From the NCBI RefSeq assembly GCF_910592395.1, contig NC_088314.1, positions 20,044,070 to 20,108,069 of the forward strand: a DNA stretch of 64,000 nt. The letters run 5' to 3'. The notes below the pieces were generated by a model, which saw only the letters and a program-made list of their open reading frames with translations, searched no databases and was not told where the DNA came from. The stretch comes from Lineus longissimus. Lineage: Eukaryota > Nemertea > Pilidiophora > Heteronemertea > Lineidae. The position numbers and the translations under genes were made by a program. Below, one piece after another: positions 13,111-23,900 of this stretch. Each line of letters begins with the position of its first letter. The stretch's first letter is position 1.

Positions 13111-13991
13111 GTGAGCGGCTTTGCTTTACAAGACACCACTTGGGTCTCCTTCTATGACAGTATTTACAGCAGTTTTGATAGGCCTGCTTTATTGGGTTGA
13201 AATGTCCAGAATTAGGTCTCTGGGTCCACCAATGTGGACTCAATCTTACCTGACCTCTTTTTCCATCCCACGATATTTACCTAGTAATATAAGAATGCCA
13301 AATTTGCATTGCCCATCCTGAGTAATAATTGAAATTATCAGAATTGCCAGAATCCTATTCGATGTCCTGTCATTTGAGAAAACACATGAAAAATTATGTT
13401 TTAATAGGAACTGATCACGGAATAGGATGGGGGATTGTTGTCAAAAGTTGGTTGATTCTGCCCAGAAGGTCCCAAATAGGAAAAATGGTATACTTCCATG
13501 TCAATTGTTGGGATGAAAACAAAAATTGGGTATAGATGAGCAGGTTGTGGTCTTGGATTCAAAAAAAGGGGATATTAAGTTTAGAAATATTTGCAAATGT
13601 ATTTGGCGTGAGGGTGAAAAACTGAAGGACAAATCTATACCTTCGCCACACCCTAATCCGTTTCTGTAGAGGAAACTTGTGTAGGTACGATATTACCTGG
13701 TTCTCTTAAATTTGCACTGACAGCAGCCTAATTGTATTACAGTGTTGCTTTAAAAATAAAGCTCAGAAACTAGCACTTACATGAGATTTCCAATTATCAA
13801 ATAAGTCTTTTCCGGTCTGCAAAGCATCAGATCATTTTTTATTGCCATCATTGTATCGAGGCGTCACGAGGAACATCTAAAGTCGATGAATCTAAAAATA
13901 TATCCGGGCTCCCGTTGCAACTCTTCCGTAATCCCTTTCAACGCGGAGTTCACATCAGTGCAATTCGACATGCTAGTATTCTGTTTTGCCT

Positions 13992-14005
13992 GTTGCCATG
14001 GTTAC
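13992..14005 (+). promoter_or_regulatory. RFX X-box-like site, identical to that at 9814
   Basis: GTTGCCATGGTTAC is the exact reverse complement of bases 9814-9827. A YY1-like CAAGATGGCG lies 65 bp downstream (about 14068). The pocket 13855-14110 is CpG-rich relative to its surroundings. Confidence 0.4.
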
Positions 14006-14342
14006 CCATTGGCATCTATTATGTCTACTTGGTACAAGCGTAAAAAAACTCTGTGTAGCTTTCTCCAAGATGGCGCAACATCGGACGTAATGGTTGCAGA
14101 ATGGTGACCATTTTCATCGCCAATATTTCCTTTTTTCTTGGTGTCTCATTTTGTCGCTCATGAAGGATTTCCCCTGCCTCTTGGCTCTCAGCCAAATATT
14201 ATGAAATAAGGAACTCCATTCTCGGGTGTGGATTTTAACAAAGCTCATTTTGGATGTTTTATTGGCATCAGATGTAAGTCACTTAGGGGGAAAATTCAGC
14301 TCAAATGGGCCTAGAGCAAGGGCAAGGCAGAATCTAGAATGT

Positions 14343-14830
14343 GGCCAAAGTCTATCACTTTGTATGTTTTCCATATTCAAAGTTTTCAATCTTCTGTGTG
14401 AATCATGATTTTTAACCTTGATCATAGATATTTATCCCTTGAGCAACCCTAATATTACCTTGACTAACCCCATCTCCAAAGGGCCAAAGTTATTTTCAGA
14501 ATCAGGGCGTGACCCAATGAGGTAATCTTTAACTCATCGAAGTTTTCACTTTGGCCGTTTTCCAATATCAAACTCTTGATCTTCTGTGTGCATTATAGTT
14601 TTTAGCCTCGATAGAGATTTATCCCTGGGGCACCCCTACCTTGACTATGTCAATTTCTCAATTAACCTACGAGGTCAACCAAGTTTTCACTTTGCAGGCA
14701 TTCCATGTCCAACTCGCCTCTTATTTATCATTCGGGGAACCCTAACCTCAACTCTATGTTGATTTATACAAAAAAGGGCTGAAGTTTAATGCAGAATCTG
14801 GGCGTGATCCTAGCACTAGCAGGCCAAATC
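14343..14830. repeat. Old tandem triplication, about 150-190-bp units
   Basis: Three successive blocks share (A)GTTTTCACTTTG/CCATATTCAAA, GATCTTCTGTGTG, GATTTATCCCTTGGGCAACC, CTTGACTA and AGAATCNGGGCGTGA. Clear matches occur at about 14380/14580 (TCTTCTGTGTG) and 14504/14798 (GGGCGTGA). The copies are strongly diverged with indels. Confidence 0.55.
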
Positions 14831-15599
14831 TAACATAATCTGAAATCGAACACCTTCCGTGACGAATATTGAAACTATTTTTGCTAACCGACACCCTTTA
14901 GCAATAATGTCACATGAAATATGAAACTTATAATTTTCAAAAACACCAACCCTGATAGATTTGACAGCTATGAAACTTTGCCCAAACAGTGTGTACATTT
15001 GTGTAAAAATCAATGCCATAATGTGATGATGATTCCGGCATACTTTGAGTGCAAAATATTATCGGAAAATTGGGGCCAATTAGAGACAATCATGAAGGTG
15101 TCCTATAACTAGGATATGATTGATATTCACTTCACCTTGGCACAATTCTAGTCTCAAAGATTCAGATCAATTTTTCATTATTTTTTAATATCTGGTTTGG
15201 TTCAAAACATTGCTTCAACATTGTGTTCCTTTTATTGGACATTTTTCATTTCTTTGTTGTGGTTTGGATATCAAGTTTCAGAACAAAAAACTTAGTATCA
15301 TGTTTACAGCCAAAACTTAATAGTTTATGCATCATGGTTAAACATTTCATAGTTTACAGTTTATTAAGATTTTATTTCTCTTTTAAGATCATGAGCCAAG
15401 CCTTTTCTTCTTCTCCTCATATTTGGTTGAAATCTGTACGATTTTCCAGATATTAAAAAATCCTTGACAAAATTGATTCCTGAATCTCGTAAATAAGTCC
15501 AAATATGGTTGCGGGACGTTGTGACGACTCCACCGGATGTTTAGTCTAATAGCGTCACAGAAGATGAAGATCACATAGCACAGTGATGTTCTTTATCGT

Positions 15600-15800
15600 A
15601 AGAACCCTGCTGATGACGCACATGTGACGTCGCGTCCTCCACCAAGCGAATCGCACCGCCGTAGGTGATCCACGTTTGTCTACGCGAAAATCAATAGCTC
15701 TAAAAGCATCTGGAGATACGCCGCCGCGGCAAATATCGGTTTGGCACACTGCCAGGATTTTTTGAGCGGAATGTGAGTGGCGTTGATGTGGAGTTGGCTG
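15600..15800. promoter_or_regulatory. CpG-rich pocket with CRE-like sites
   Basis: Compared with its flanks this stretch is rich in CpG. It contains TGACGCA (15614-15620) and TGACGTC (15625-15631), half or full CREB/ATF-type sites, as well as CGCCGCCGCGGC. It could be an unmethylated promoter or enhancer. A 108-codon minus ORF spans it but I see no supporting splice signal. Confidence 0.3.
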
Positions 15801-16488
15801 CCTCCCACGAGATGGTTTCGTGATCATGGAATCTGATGATTTAAAGAGACCTGACTTTGTCTGTTTACTGTGCATTTTCAATAAATGTGTACAGCAGAAT
15901 GCTGCAGTCTTCTTGTGGTGAAGTAGATTACTGAGTTCCAGCCTTCTGTTTTGCCATAGTTTCCCTGATATTACTATGTATTTTAAAATTCCAACATCTC
16001 TTAAGTTTCATCTTGCCTTGAGTCAATAGAAAACTTGAAAATCAACCCTGCTTTTTCCTTAATTAATAATACGCTCGTTAGATAGTTCCTACTTCCTTCC
16101 ACGTTTGATCAGTAATTTCAGCCTTTGAATTGCTTTCCAATCTAGAATTGGATGAGAAAGTCGAGATTCATCTTTCTAAACGTGATTGAAATGTGTCATG
16201 CATTTCAATGTAAGACATGGGTGGTTTGATTCAGAGTTGGGTGGATAGAGAAGATACGCTAGCTAGTGTGTGTTTTGGATTACCAGGACTTGTTGTTCTT
16301 GATGACATAGTTAGCGGTGGATAGATCCATGTGTACGCACTTGTCTGTGTTCTTGGGAGTTGTCCACATCTGGGGGATGAAGATGTATTCTACGACAAAG
16401 ATACGGACCTCCTGTCGTCCATTGTGGTCTGGTTGGTCATATTCCTGGCATGCAAGACATCCTTGGCAACCATAATCATTTCAGCTCC

Positions 16489-16733
16489 GACACCACAACA
16501 CAAGAGGTGATGTTGCAGAGGACCTCTGACACCACAACACAAGAGGTGATGTTGAAGAGGAGCTCTGACGACACCACAACACAAGAGGTGATGTTGAAGA
16601 GGACCTCTGACACCACAACACAAGAGGTGGTGCTGCAGAGGACCTCTGACACCACAACACAAGAGGTGATGTTGAAGAGGACCTCTGACACCACAACACA
16701 AGAGGTGGTGCTGCAGAGGACCTCTGACACCAT
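16489..16733. repeat. 39-bp minisatellite, six copies plus partial
   Basis: Copies start at 16489, 16528, 16570 (preceded by a 3-bp GAC insertion at 16567), 16609, 16648 and 16687, with a partial at 16726. Each begins GACACCACAACACAAGAGGT. Unit length 39 and the 3-bp insertion keep all frames; the array has no stop in several frames of both strands. One plus frame reads repeats of SDTTTQEVMLKRT inside a 107-codon ORF. Unit variants CAG/AAG and GTGATG/GTGGTG alternate in the later copies. Confidence 0.95.
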
Positions 16734-16779
16734 GCTGTCGCCAAGACATCTCGGCCAGCCAAACGGAAACTAAACAAAT

Positions 16780-18409
16780 ATGACCCCCACCCTATTATTC
16801 ACAACAGTGTTATCAGGAGAGGGAAAGACCCATCAGTTTTGACTGTTAGGTGGAAAGATCGAAACCAGGTGTCCTCTCTGGCTGCTCACACCTCTCACAC
16901 CCACCTCTGTGACAAGACGTCCTACTTGACGTTGTCTACACGGTTTTGTCTTGCAACACATCTCCTGACCAATATTCACCCAGTTTCACTCTCACCAAGG
17001 TAACGTTTACAATGACAAACTAGATTCTGTGCAAGTTCCTACTCAGGACACTTGAAACAGACTATCCAAATGTAAATATATAAAGATGAAACACTGTGAA
17101 TGGTTTCAAATATTCATTAAATCTGATATGATACGAAGACCCCATATTCGAGAGAAAAATTAGATCTCCTTCCACCGTGCCTATCTAAACTTTGTCGGAT
17201 AATAAATATTTGAACGGCTGACAATTATTGGTTCTGTTGGATGTTAAAACAAGGAAATATTGATTAATAGTAAAATATTGGGTGCACGGCTATTGGTCAA
17301 TTGTTGAATAGATTGTCAACGGAAATTTGTCCTGTGATTATAGGTTACAAGAACGAGAAATATTGAGGACAATCACTGGATTTTCTGGGTGAAGATATAA
17401 TAAGAATACTGCCCAACATGTCTGATCTGAGTCACCAGCCAGTCACCAGTCTCCGGCCTTAGAAAGCTCTTGATCAGTGCATTTAGGGTATATGATAATA
17501 CATGGTATTGATATTAAAACAAGAGATTTTTCATTAAATTCAAAGCCACAGCGGTGCTTCGCCTGGTTATTAAGTACTTGTGTAATCAGCTGGAGTTGCC
17601 AAGGTTGACGACTGCGTTGATTTGTGTGGGATGTTGATCAACAATAAAAAGGAGTCCCTTTGAGTTAAGAATCTAGCTGTTTTGGTGCATGTTTTGAATT
17701 GGTTGTGTCAATGTAAACTGTTATGGTTGTACACCTGAATTTTGAAACTCAGTGTCAAGATATGTGTGTCCGCTTGGGTGGGGTAGGCCTATTTTACCTG
17801 CCTTTGTGAACTGATAAGGTCACAGCATCCAATGCCATGATTGAAATAAATCTCCCGTCAACCTAGCCAGTCGATATTAATCCGATTTAGTTGAGGGCAG
17901 TAATCAAGTAGCCACCAGGAGTGGGAGAACAAAAGCCTAAGCATGTTGTCGATATTGGCGGAGTGAGGGGTATTTGACACACCTGGGTAGTGTATGGGGC
18001 CTGCAACAGGCAAAGTCATTCTATATCTTTACAAATTCAATTATTTGATGAACGATGTTGGTCTTTAAGATGCCTTTTCTGAGCACTTTAGATTCTGCAA
18101 CAGACAATTATCATATCTTTCGTATCGGTTTTCAGTCCTTTCATACGATTGGATATCGATACCAGACGAAAATGCCTTTGGCTCGATTCCACATTTAATG
18201 AATACGTAGTGCGCCCTTTTGCACTTACTCCATCTCTGTCTTCTTATTTCATCATCGATGTCATCTAGTTTCATCTAAGAAACCTTTGAATTATGTTTGT
18301 CTGACTCCTCAGGCAATAAGACCCCCATGTTACTTTGGAGTTGAAATTGAAAAGCATTTATTTTCAAAATCTAACATCTTTCATTTCAAGCAAAATGATT
18401 GTATTCTCT
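16780..18409. other. No confident gene
   Basis: AT-rich single-copy-looking DNA. The only candidate coding signal is the weak minus exon at 18229-18274. Confidence 0.45.
18229..18274 (-). CDS. Weak internal exon candidate, 46 nt
   Basis: On the minus strand acceptor GTTTCTTAG is followed by MKLDDIDDEIRRQRW and a strong donor (GGA|GTAAGTG). The acidic/basic pattern is coding-like and the donor matches consensus at six positions, but the exon is tiny and I found no partner exon. A longer frame reads through the donor to 18065. Confidence 0.15.
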
Positions 18410-18600
18410 TCAGGGTGAAAATACACTATATTCGGAGTCAGAAATACATTTAGCCATGTCAAATACACTTTTGAATCAGAATACAATACAATTGTCAACT
18501 CAAGACACATTACATTTTGAGTTAAAATGCATTATACTTTAGTCACAAACATAACATTGTCGAGCCAAGATAAATTTGAGCCAAAAACATATGATGCTGT
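18410..18600. repeat. Degenerate repeat of TTGAGTCA..ATACATTA motifs
   Basis: Variants of GAGTCAGAAATACATTT, CAAATACACTTTTGAATCAG, CTCAAGACACATTACATTTT and GAGTTAAAATGCATTATACT follow each other at about 30-40-bp spacing. A G13 tract ends the region at about 18607-18619. Confidence 0.5.
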
Positions 18601-19353
18601 ATGCGAGGGGGGGGGGGGGAGTTAAATATCGGTCCTAAAACTTGATGAGAATGCTGGGTTTTGCTGTCCACAATACAGAGCAGTCCCTCTAGAGTACTTT
18701 CTTACATGCCTGAGCTTTTACCATGTTTCTCGTCATTTCCCCTGTCACAGTGCCCTCCACCTCTCCACGATAATTTCAAACATTCGAATGGTAAACCGAA
18801 ACAAAGGAATTCCGCAGCACCGGAGTAGAAAATCAATCGTCGAGTTGCAAATTACTTAAAACCACTCAGATTCGTGGTTTCAAAGTTTGAGATGAAAGCA
18901 ATTCTAAAAGAGATTTTCTTACAATATCTTAAATCCCTTTAAAGCACTTTTCTGCTTGAGTTGTGTATTCTGTTGCGTTTGAATGTTGTAGGAAAAACAG
19001 CTCGTTTGAGATTCCTCAGATGCATGGGGGAAATTTATTTTGATTGATCTTAAAAGTTTGATACCTTTGAGTGTTACTCTTTGGTGTTTTCACGAGATAC
19101 CTCGTTTTGATTGTTCAGCCGGAAGGTTTACTTCATAAAGGGTGTTCCGTAAAAGGTGACTTATTTGATTCATGAACGCATTATACACAGTGAGAGTACT
19201 CTACACAGAGAGAGAAGGAAAAGGTATAATTGAATTGAAAATTCCAGCTTATTTCTAGAGAAAGCTTTATCTTGTACATATCTACATATCATAGCCGGCA
19301 GGTAGTTAAAAATGTACATAGCCGTAGTATGGATCCATTATTGTAGATTCTTA

Positions 19354-19525
19354 GGCCGAAGTTACATAGACCTCATTCGTTCATTTCCCAGGACTCATTT
19401 TCCCCTTTTGCTTTCTTTCCCCTGTGAATGCACGGCCTTGTGGCGTGCATTCACCGAGGAATGAAAGAAAAACCCGGAAAGTGACTCCTGGTAAATGAAC
19501 GAATGAGGTCTATGGAACTTCGGCC
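19354..19525. mobile_element. Foldback MITE with TTA target-site duplication (PIF/Harbinger-like)
   Basis: The 172-bp element begins GGCCGAAGTTACATAGACCT and ends in its near-complement (AGGTCTATGGAACTTCGGCC). The arms pair over about 80 bp with some mismatches, leaving almost no loop. TTA flanks both ends (19351-19353 and 19526-19528). Three-base TWA duplications are typical of PIF/Harbinger elements. There is no coding capacity, so it depends on a transposase elsewhere. Confidence 0.85.
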
Positions 19526-19528
19526 TTA

Positions 19529-20735
19529 GGTTCAAGTTCAGATTTCAAATTTTGAAGAATGGTTTTCACCTCCAGGGTTTCAAGGTTGACAGATGGCCTT
19601 GTAAGTTCACATAAAATTGGTTTATTTATGACTGTATTTTATCACTGGACAGTGCTTTATCTTCTCAATCTAGGATTAATTTGGTTGTCATATTCCGAGC
19701 AGACTTCAAAAACCATCTATCCACACTATCTAACTATGTTTAGTAAAGCTGTTTGAACTCTGCACAAAATGGACATTTTGTGGAATATTTTCAGGCTGAA
19801 AAATGACTCTTGAAGTTGGACAAAATCTTTTTAATGTGTTTGTCAGTCTTCCTGTTCTTCCATTATGTGGCTGTTGTTTCGTACCATGGCCTAGACACAA
19901 TGTAGTTGGTCTGAGTTGACCACAGAGCGATCGTCTAAAATCTTTGCAATTTGGGTAGGGTAGACATTGTTGACTGATAAATTTCTTAGGGAAGAGCATG
20001 TGAATGACCCTGCTGTTAGCCATCTAGCCAATGCTACCTTAGAACTTGAAGGAATTTATTAATTCCTGGTACATAACCCCCTGGCACGGTTCCATTTATG
20101 AAAGGTAAACTGGCTAACTGTACTACAATAAATCTCAAGAACCAATTAAACTAGGTGACCGCAAACATTAGAAATCATATATCACTTATTGTATTGTCTC
20201 AGCCTTCCCTTGAAGGTATATATAGCAAAGTATGCGAAGAATGCGGAGTTTCATCCTGACCACCCAAAGGATCGCCAAAAATCACAGAAGTCCGGGTACA
20301 ATGGACCCCAGGGGGCTGCGTCCATTCAGGACTCTGTAAAAGTGGTGTAGACAAAGTATTTCTGAATGAAATAAAGTCTTCAGGTTAAGTTTAACCAAAG
20401 TTGCTACATATTATGCATAGATTTTTTATGAATGCATTAGTTCTTGTACGAAAAGAAATTCAGAAGAATTTGTACTCAGATATACTATCGCTAATCTATG
20501 AATGGGTTGGGCCCATTCAATATGTGATTATTTGTATCTTTTGTTCGGTTGCGATATCTTTTGTCCGAGGCGTGGGCTCACCTGATTGACCTAGAATGTG
20601 GAAGGTTCTTGGAAAAGCAATAACATGAATGAGCGTGGTGAAAGGGCCCACTAGAGCTGGTTGACATGCACTATTACACGTGCTATTAATGCCAGGAAAA
20701 TAATATACCTATAATCAATGATCAGGATTTCTTCA
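19529..20735. other. No gene recognised
   Basis: AT-rich DNA with chance ORFs only. A minus-strand donor (CAG|GTGAGCC) at about 20577 has no convincing exon behind it. Confidence 0.4.
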
Positions 20736-20999
20736 TTAATTCTCCGAATGTAACTTCAAGTCAATGAAGAACTGATAATGTACCGTCGTTGTACCCGGAT
20801 TGGATAGTACCGGGAGCAATCGCACCAAAACTCGATTGTCTTCAAGATGGTGTCTTCCGTGGAATTGAGTTGCTATGGTTTCGTCTGATGAGAAATAGTC
20901 GTATTGCACTAGGCCACCTCGTGGGGTAACTGACTCGATTATTGCCCGACCTCTTGGGGACAACCAATCATCTCCTGGCAGGAAGTTTCGATCTTTTTC
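20736..20999 (-). CDS. Candidate exon resembling an ADAMTS/papilin spacer domain
   Basis: On the minus strand a pyrimidine-rich tract ending CATCCAG precedes an 87-codon open frame starting EKDRNFLPGDDWLSPRGR. Its second half reads GGLVQYDYFSS, DETIATQFHG, RVLVRLLPVLSNPG and VHYQFF. The order (L/F)xY, ExI, G, LVxLL, NPG, (V)xYxF is the pattern at the end of the ADAMTS/ADAMTSL spacer domain, an extracellular-matrix binding module. This is pattern recognition from memory, not a search. No good donor follows: the frame ends in TAA at 20736 and GTs are of weak GTAC type. A piece 400 bp upstream (about 21396-21430, minus) repeats the HWLTPGGR/DWLSPRGR segment. It may be a real exon, a decayed duplicate or chance. 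Confidence 0.22.
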   Translation of the reverse strand, partial: EKDRNFLPGDDWLSPRGRAIIESVTPRGGLVQYDYFSSDETIATQFHGRHHLEDNRVLVRLLPVLSNPGTTTVHYQFFIDLKLHSEN

Positions 21000-23900
21000 C
21001 TGGATGTTTGTAAAACCAGAAATACAAAACAGAAATGAAATAGAAATGAGTGGAATTGTGGCTAATTGCTGAAGGTGGCTTCTGGATGAAACGTCAGCTG
21101 AAGAACATGCGATGGTGCAGCTAGGCCTGGCAGTATCAGCAGTGATGGCTGCTGAATTAGTAGACACTTATCCAATCCAAAGATGCCATACAAGTTGATG
21201 ACAAACATGATACACACCAATCATTGTTTGGTGTTTCTTTTCATTCAAACTGATATCTGCAGACCAGGATCTGCCATGAAGGACGATTTCTATTTCATTT
21301 CTATTTCATTTCAGTTTCATTTCTTTCTTCTTGTTTTCCCGATGCTTCTTTACTCTTGCACTACATGTAGACCAGCTCCCTTGGTAAGATGAAGAAACAA
21401 TCCGACCTCCTGGGGTCAACCAGTGGGCTTCTTTAAGGACAATTCGATATTTACACCGCCGTACGATTGATTCCAAATCGCACATTTTTAGCACATTGTT
21501 TTCACGTCACAAATGTTAATTAGTGCAAGTCGGTTGTTAACTCTCCTCGTCATTATCTTCGTTAATATTTGATTGGTTAGCAATAATTGCAAACATCAAA
21601 TCTTGGTGAGGTTTTAGTTGGAAAGTTAGACAGATGGCATTCTCAGCCTGGTGTCTAATTAATGATGCATGTCCTAGAAACGAACGAGAAATATAATTTG
21701 TGGACCTTGTCTGATATTTTCTCGGGAAAACGAGTAAATTGTTGGATATTGAATGAATCGGGGTTGGCTCCAGGGCACTATCATTGAACAAACCAAATAT
21801 TGATTCATGTGAATTATTATTGTCTGTGACCATAGAAGTCATGGGAATTGTCTGCCAGATAGATTCATCTCGAAATGACATTTCACCAAACTAGTCTGTC
21901 TTTATTCCTGAACAAATTGAACCATTTTCTAGGCCTCATTCGACTCATAATTAGCTTTTAACTAATTAGACCTATCGTCTTTTTGGGGGGAGATGACACA
22001 AATATCATCCAATATTTGAATGTACTCTGTCAGCCTAATATACAATTAATGAGGACTATCAATGAGAATAAGTTAATGTCCCTGTGGTTTATTTCCCGTT
22101 TATGGTATGTTGATAAAGTGCTGGTTGTCCATGTAATGCCAGTACGATATGTTATTAACAGCAGACACTAATTGATGGATGGGGAGAGGATAGTCAGTTT
22201 GAAGGAGATATCCATTTCCCCAAATCCCCATTTCCACAAATCCCACGGCAATTTTTCATATCTATTGATTTTTTTACAGAATCCACTAACATAAGCATGT
22301 CTACCTTGGCAATTAATGGGTCGATCCAAGCTACCCAAAGATGACTTTCTTTCTCATAGAAGACACATGATGCTGACATATTCAAAGGCCAACAAGCATG
22401 AGACATTTTGACAATTACTGAAAAACTAGCTAAACTGGCGAGACGTTTTGTCAAGTTAATGTCAGTCTATTCCCTGATAATGTCAACTACCCACATTTTG
22501 TTAAAAAGAGGAACTCCCGTCTTTAATGACCTAACCAAGCCATCCCACTCATTTAATGAAGTCTTACAAGATAGGAAGGTTCACAAGATTGTTTTCTCAC
22601 TGGATTAATCAGCGACCTTATCAAATTATTACAGGAAAGTAGTCCCAGCGATTCTGCGTCTCATTTGGTTTCGAGTCAGGATTGGTTTTGTGTTGACATT
22701 TACGAAGCCGGTAACCCCACCCACGAGCGTTGAATTCCCATCTGCTACCAAACCGCAGTAATGCTGCTTGATGAGCTGTGGAAACGTGGCATCTATCTAA
22801 GTCCCCGCGGGAAAGAATCCAAAAACAATCGCACTTTCATGCTGATGGAGAAAAAAAATTGTTTAAACCTTGAACTAAAACCTACTCTTGCAATGAATGG
22901 CAATCGCAGGTAGGCAATTTTTCTACTTTTACGTAATATCATTAGCAGTATTGGAAAACTATGCACAATGTCGAATCTCTGCACTTTGTCAATTGAATAC
23001 GGACACCAGACGATTACGTGGGTAGGTATCCCAGAATCCTTTGGAATCTGATTCATTGCCATTCACGATATTGGTGTAAATGTCAGAGGTGGCCGTTGCA
23101 CAATATTGGCAAACCTCTGTAATAGGGTCTGATGGCGGGATTCTGACGAGAATAGCAACAGATCATCAATATTGAACCTTTCTTACTAGAATTGTTCTCT
23201 TAATTGGGTTTGTCGACAAGGTCTGGGGACTTGGGAGTTACTGTAATGCAGAAGAATGATTGCCTCTTGTGAGTTTACCGCAGTCTTTGAAGCCTCAGTC
23301 TTTGAGCTTCAAAGATGAAATATCATGCAAAAAAATTCAGTTTGTGAAAGTTTGGGATGTGGTACTTACTCCAGCTTCCCTGATCTAAGACCATTTCGTT
23401 AATTATGTAAATCAACAAAAAGCCAAGCTAAATGATTGTCATGTCCATCAGTTAAATTGGTGTCGCCATCCAATTGTCTATCTAAATTGAACATGTTGAA
23501 TGCATTGAACACAATGTGCTCATTTTTGAGCCTGACTTCAATATTCAGAAATTGTCTTATAGCGGTGAAACGAGAGTATGTACCTTACTGCACAACCTAG
23601 CCTCACAGTACAACAACTGATATTTCAGCTTGAAACGGAGGTTTTGAAGAATGAAAAACGTAAAGGTTACATTAATTTACTGGGATTCTGAAATTAATGG
23701 ATTCCCAGCTTTTTATTGATTTGTGTTATGATCCATGTTGGTGACATTTAAAGATGTTCGTCCGTTTATTGGTGCAAAATCTGACTATGTGGGATTTGAA
23801 TGAGAAAATGTCAATCGATTGAAATATAATGGGCATTTTTTTGGCCATGTTGATATTACATGTTGTGTTGAATCGGCAAGTGGGGATGGTTAAGGCCAGT

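Noticed and set aside
13250-13280. Minus-strand mini-exon VNIVGWKKRS between TATTACTAG and CAG|GTAAGA
   Set aside because: Good donor but weak acceptor and only 31 nt; similar pairs arise by chance several times in a window of this size.
13787-13822. Minus-strand mini-exon TGKDLFDNWKSH before GTAAGTG
   Set aside because: 36 nt, two frames equally open, no partner exon; left as chance.
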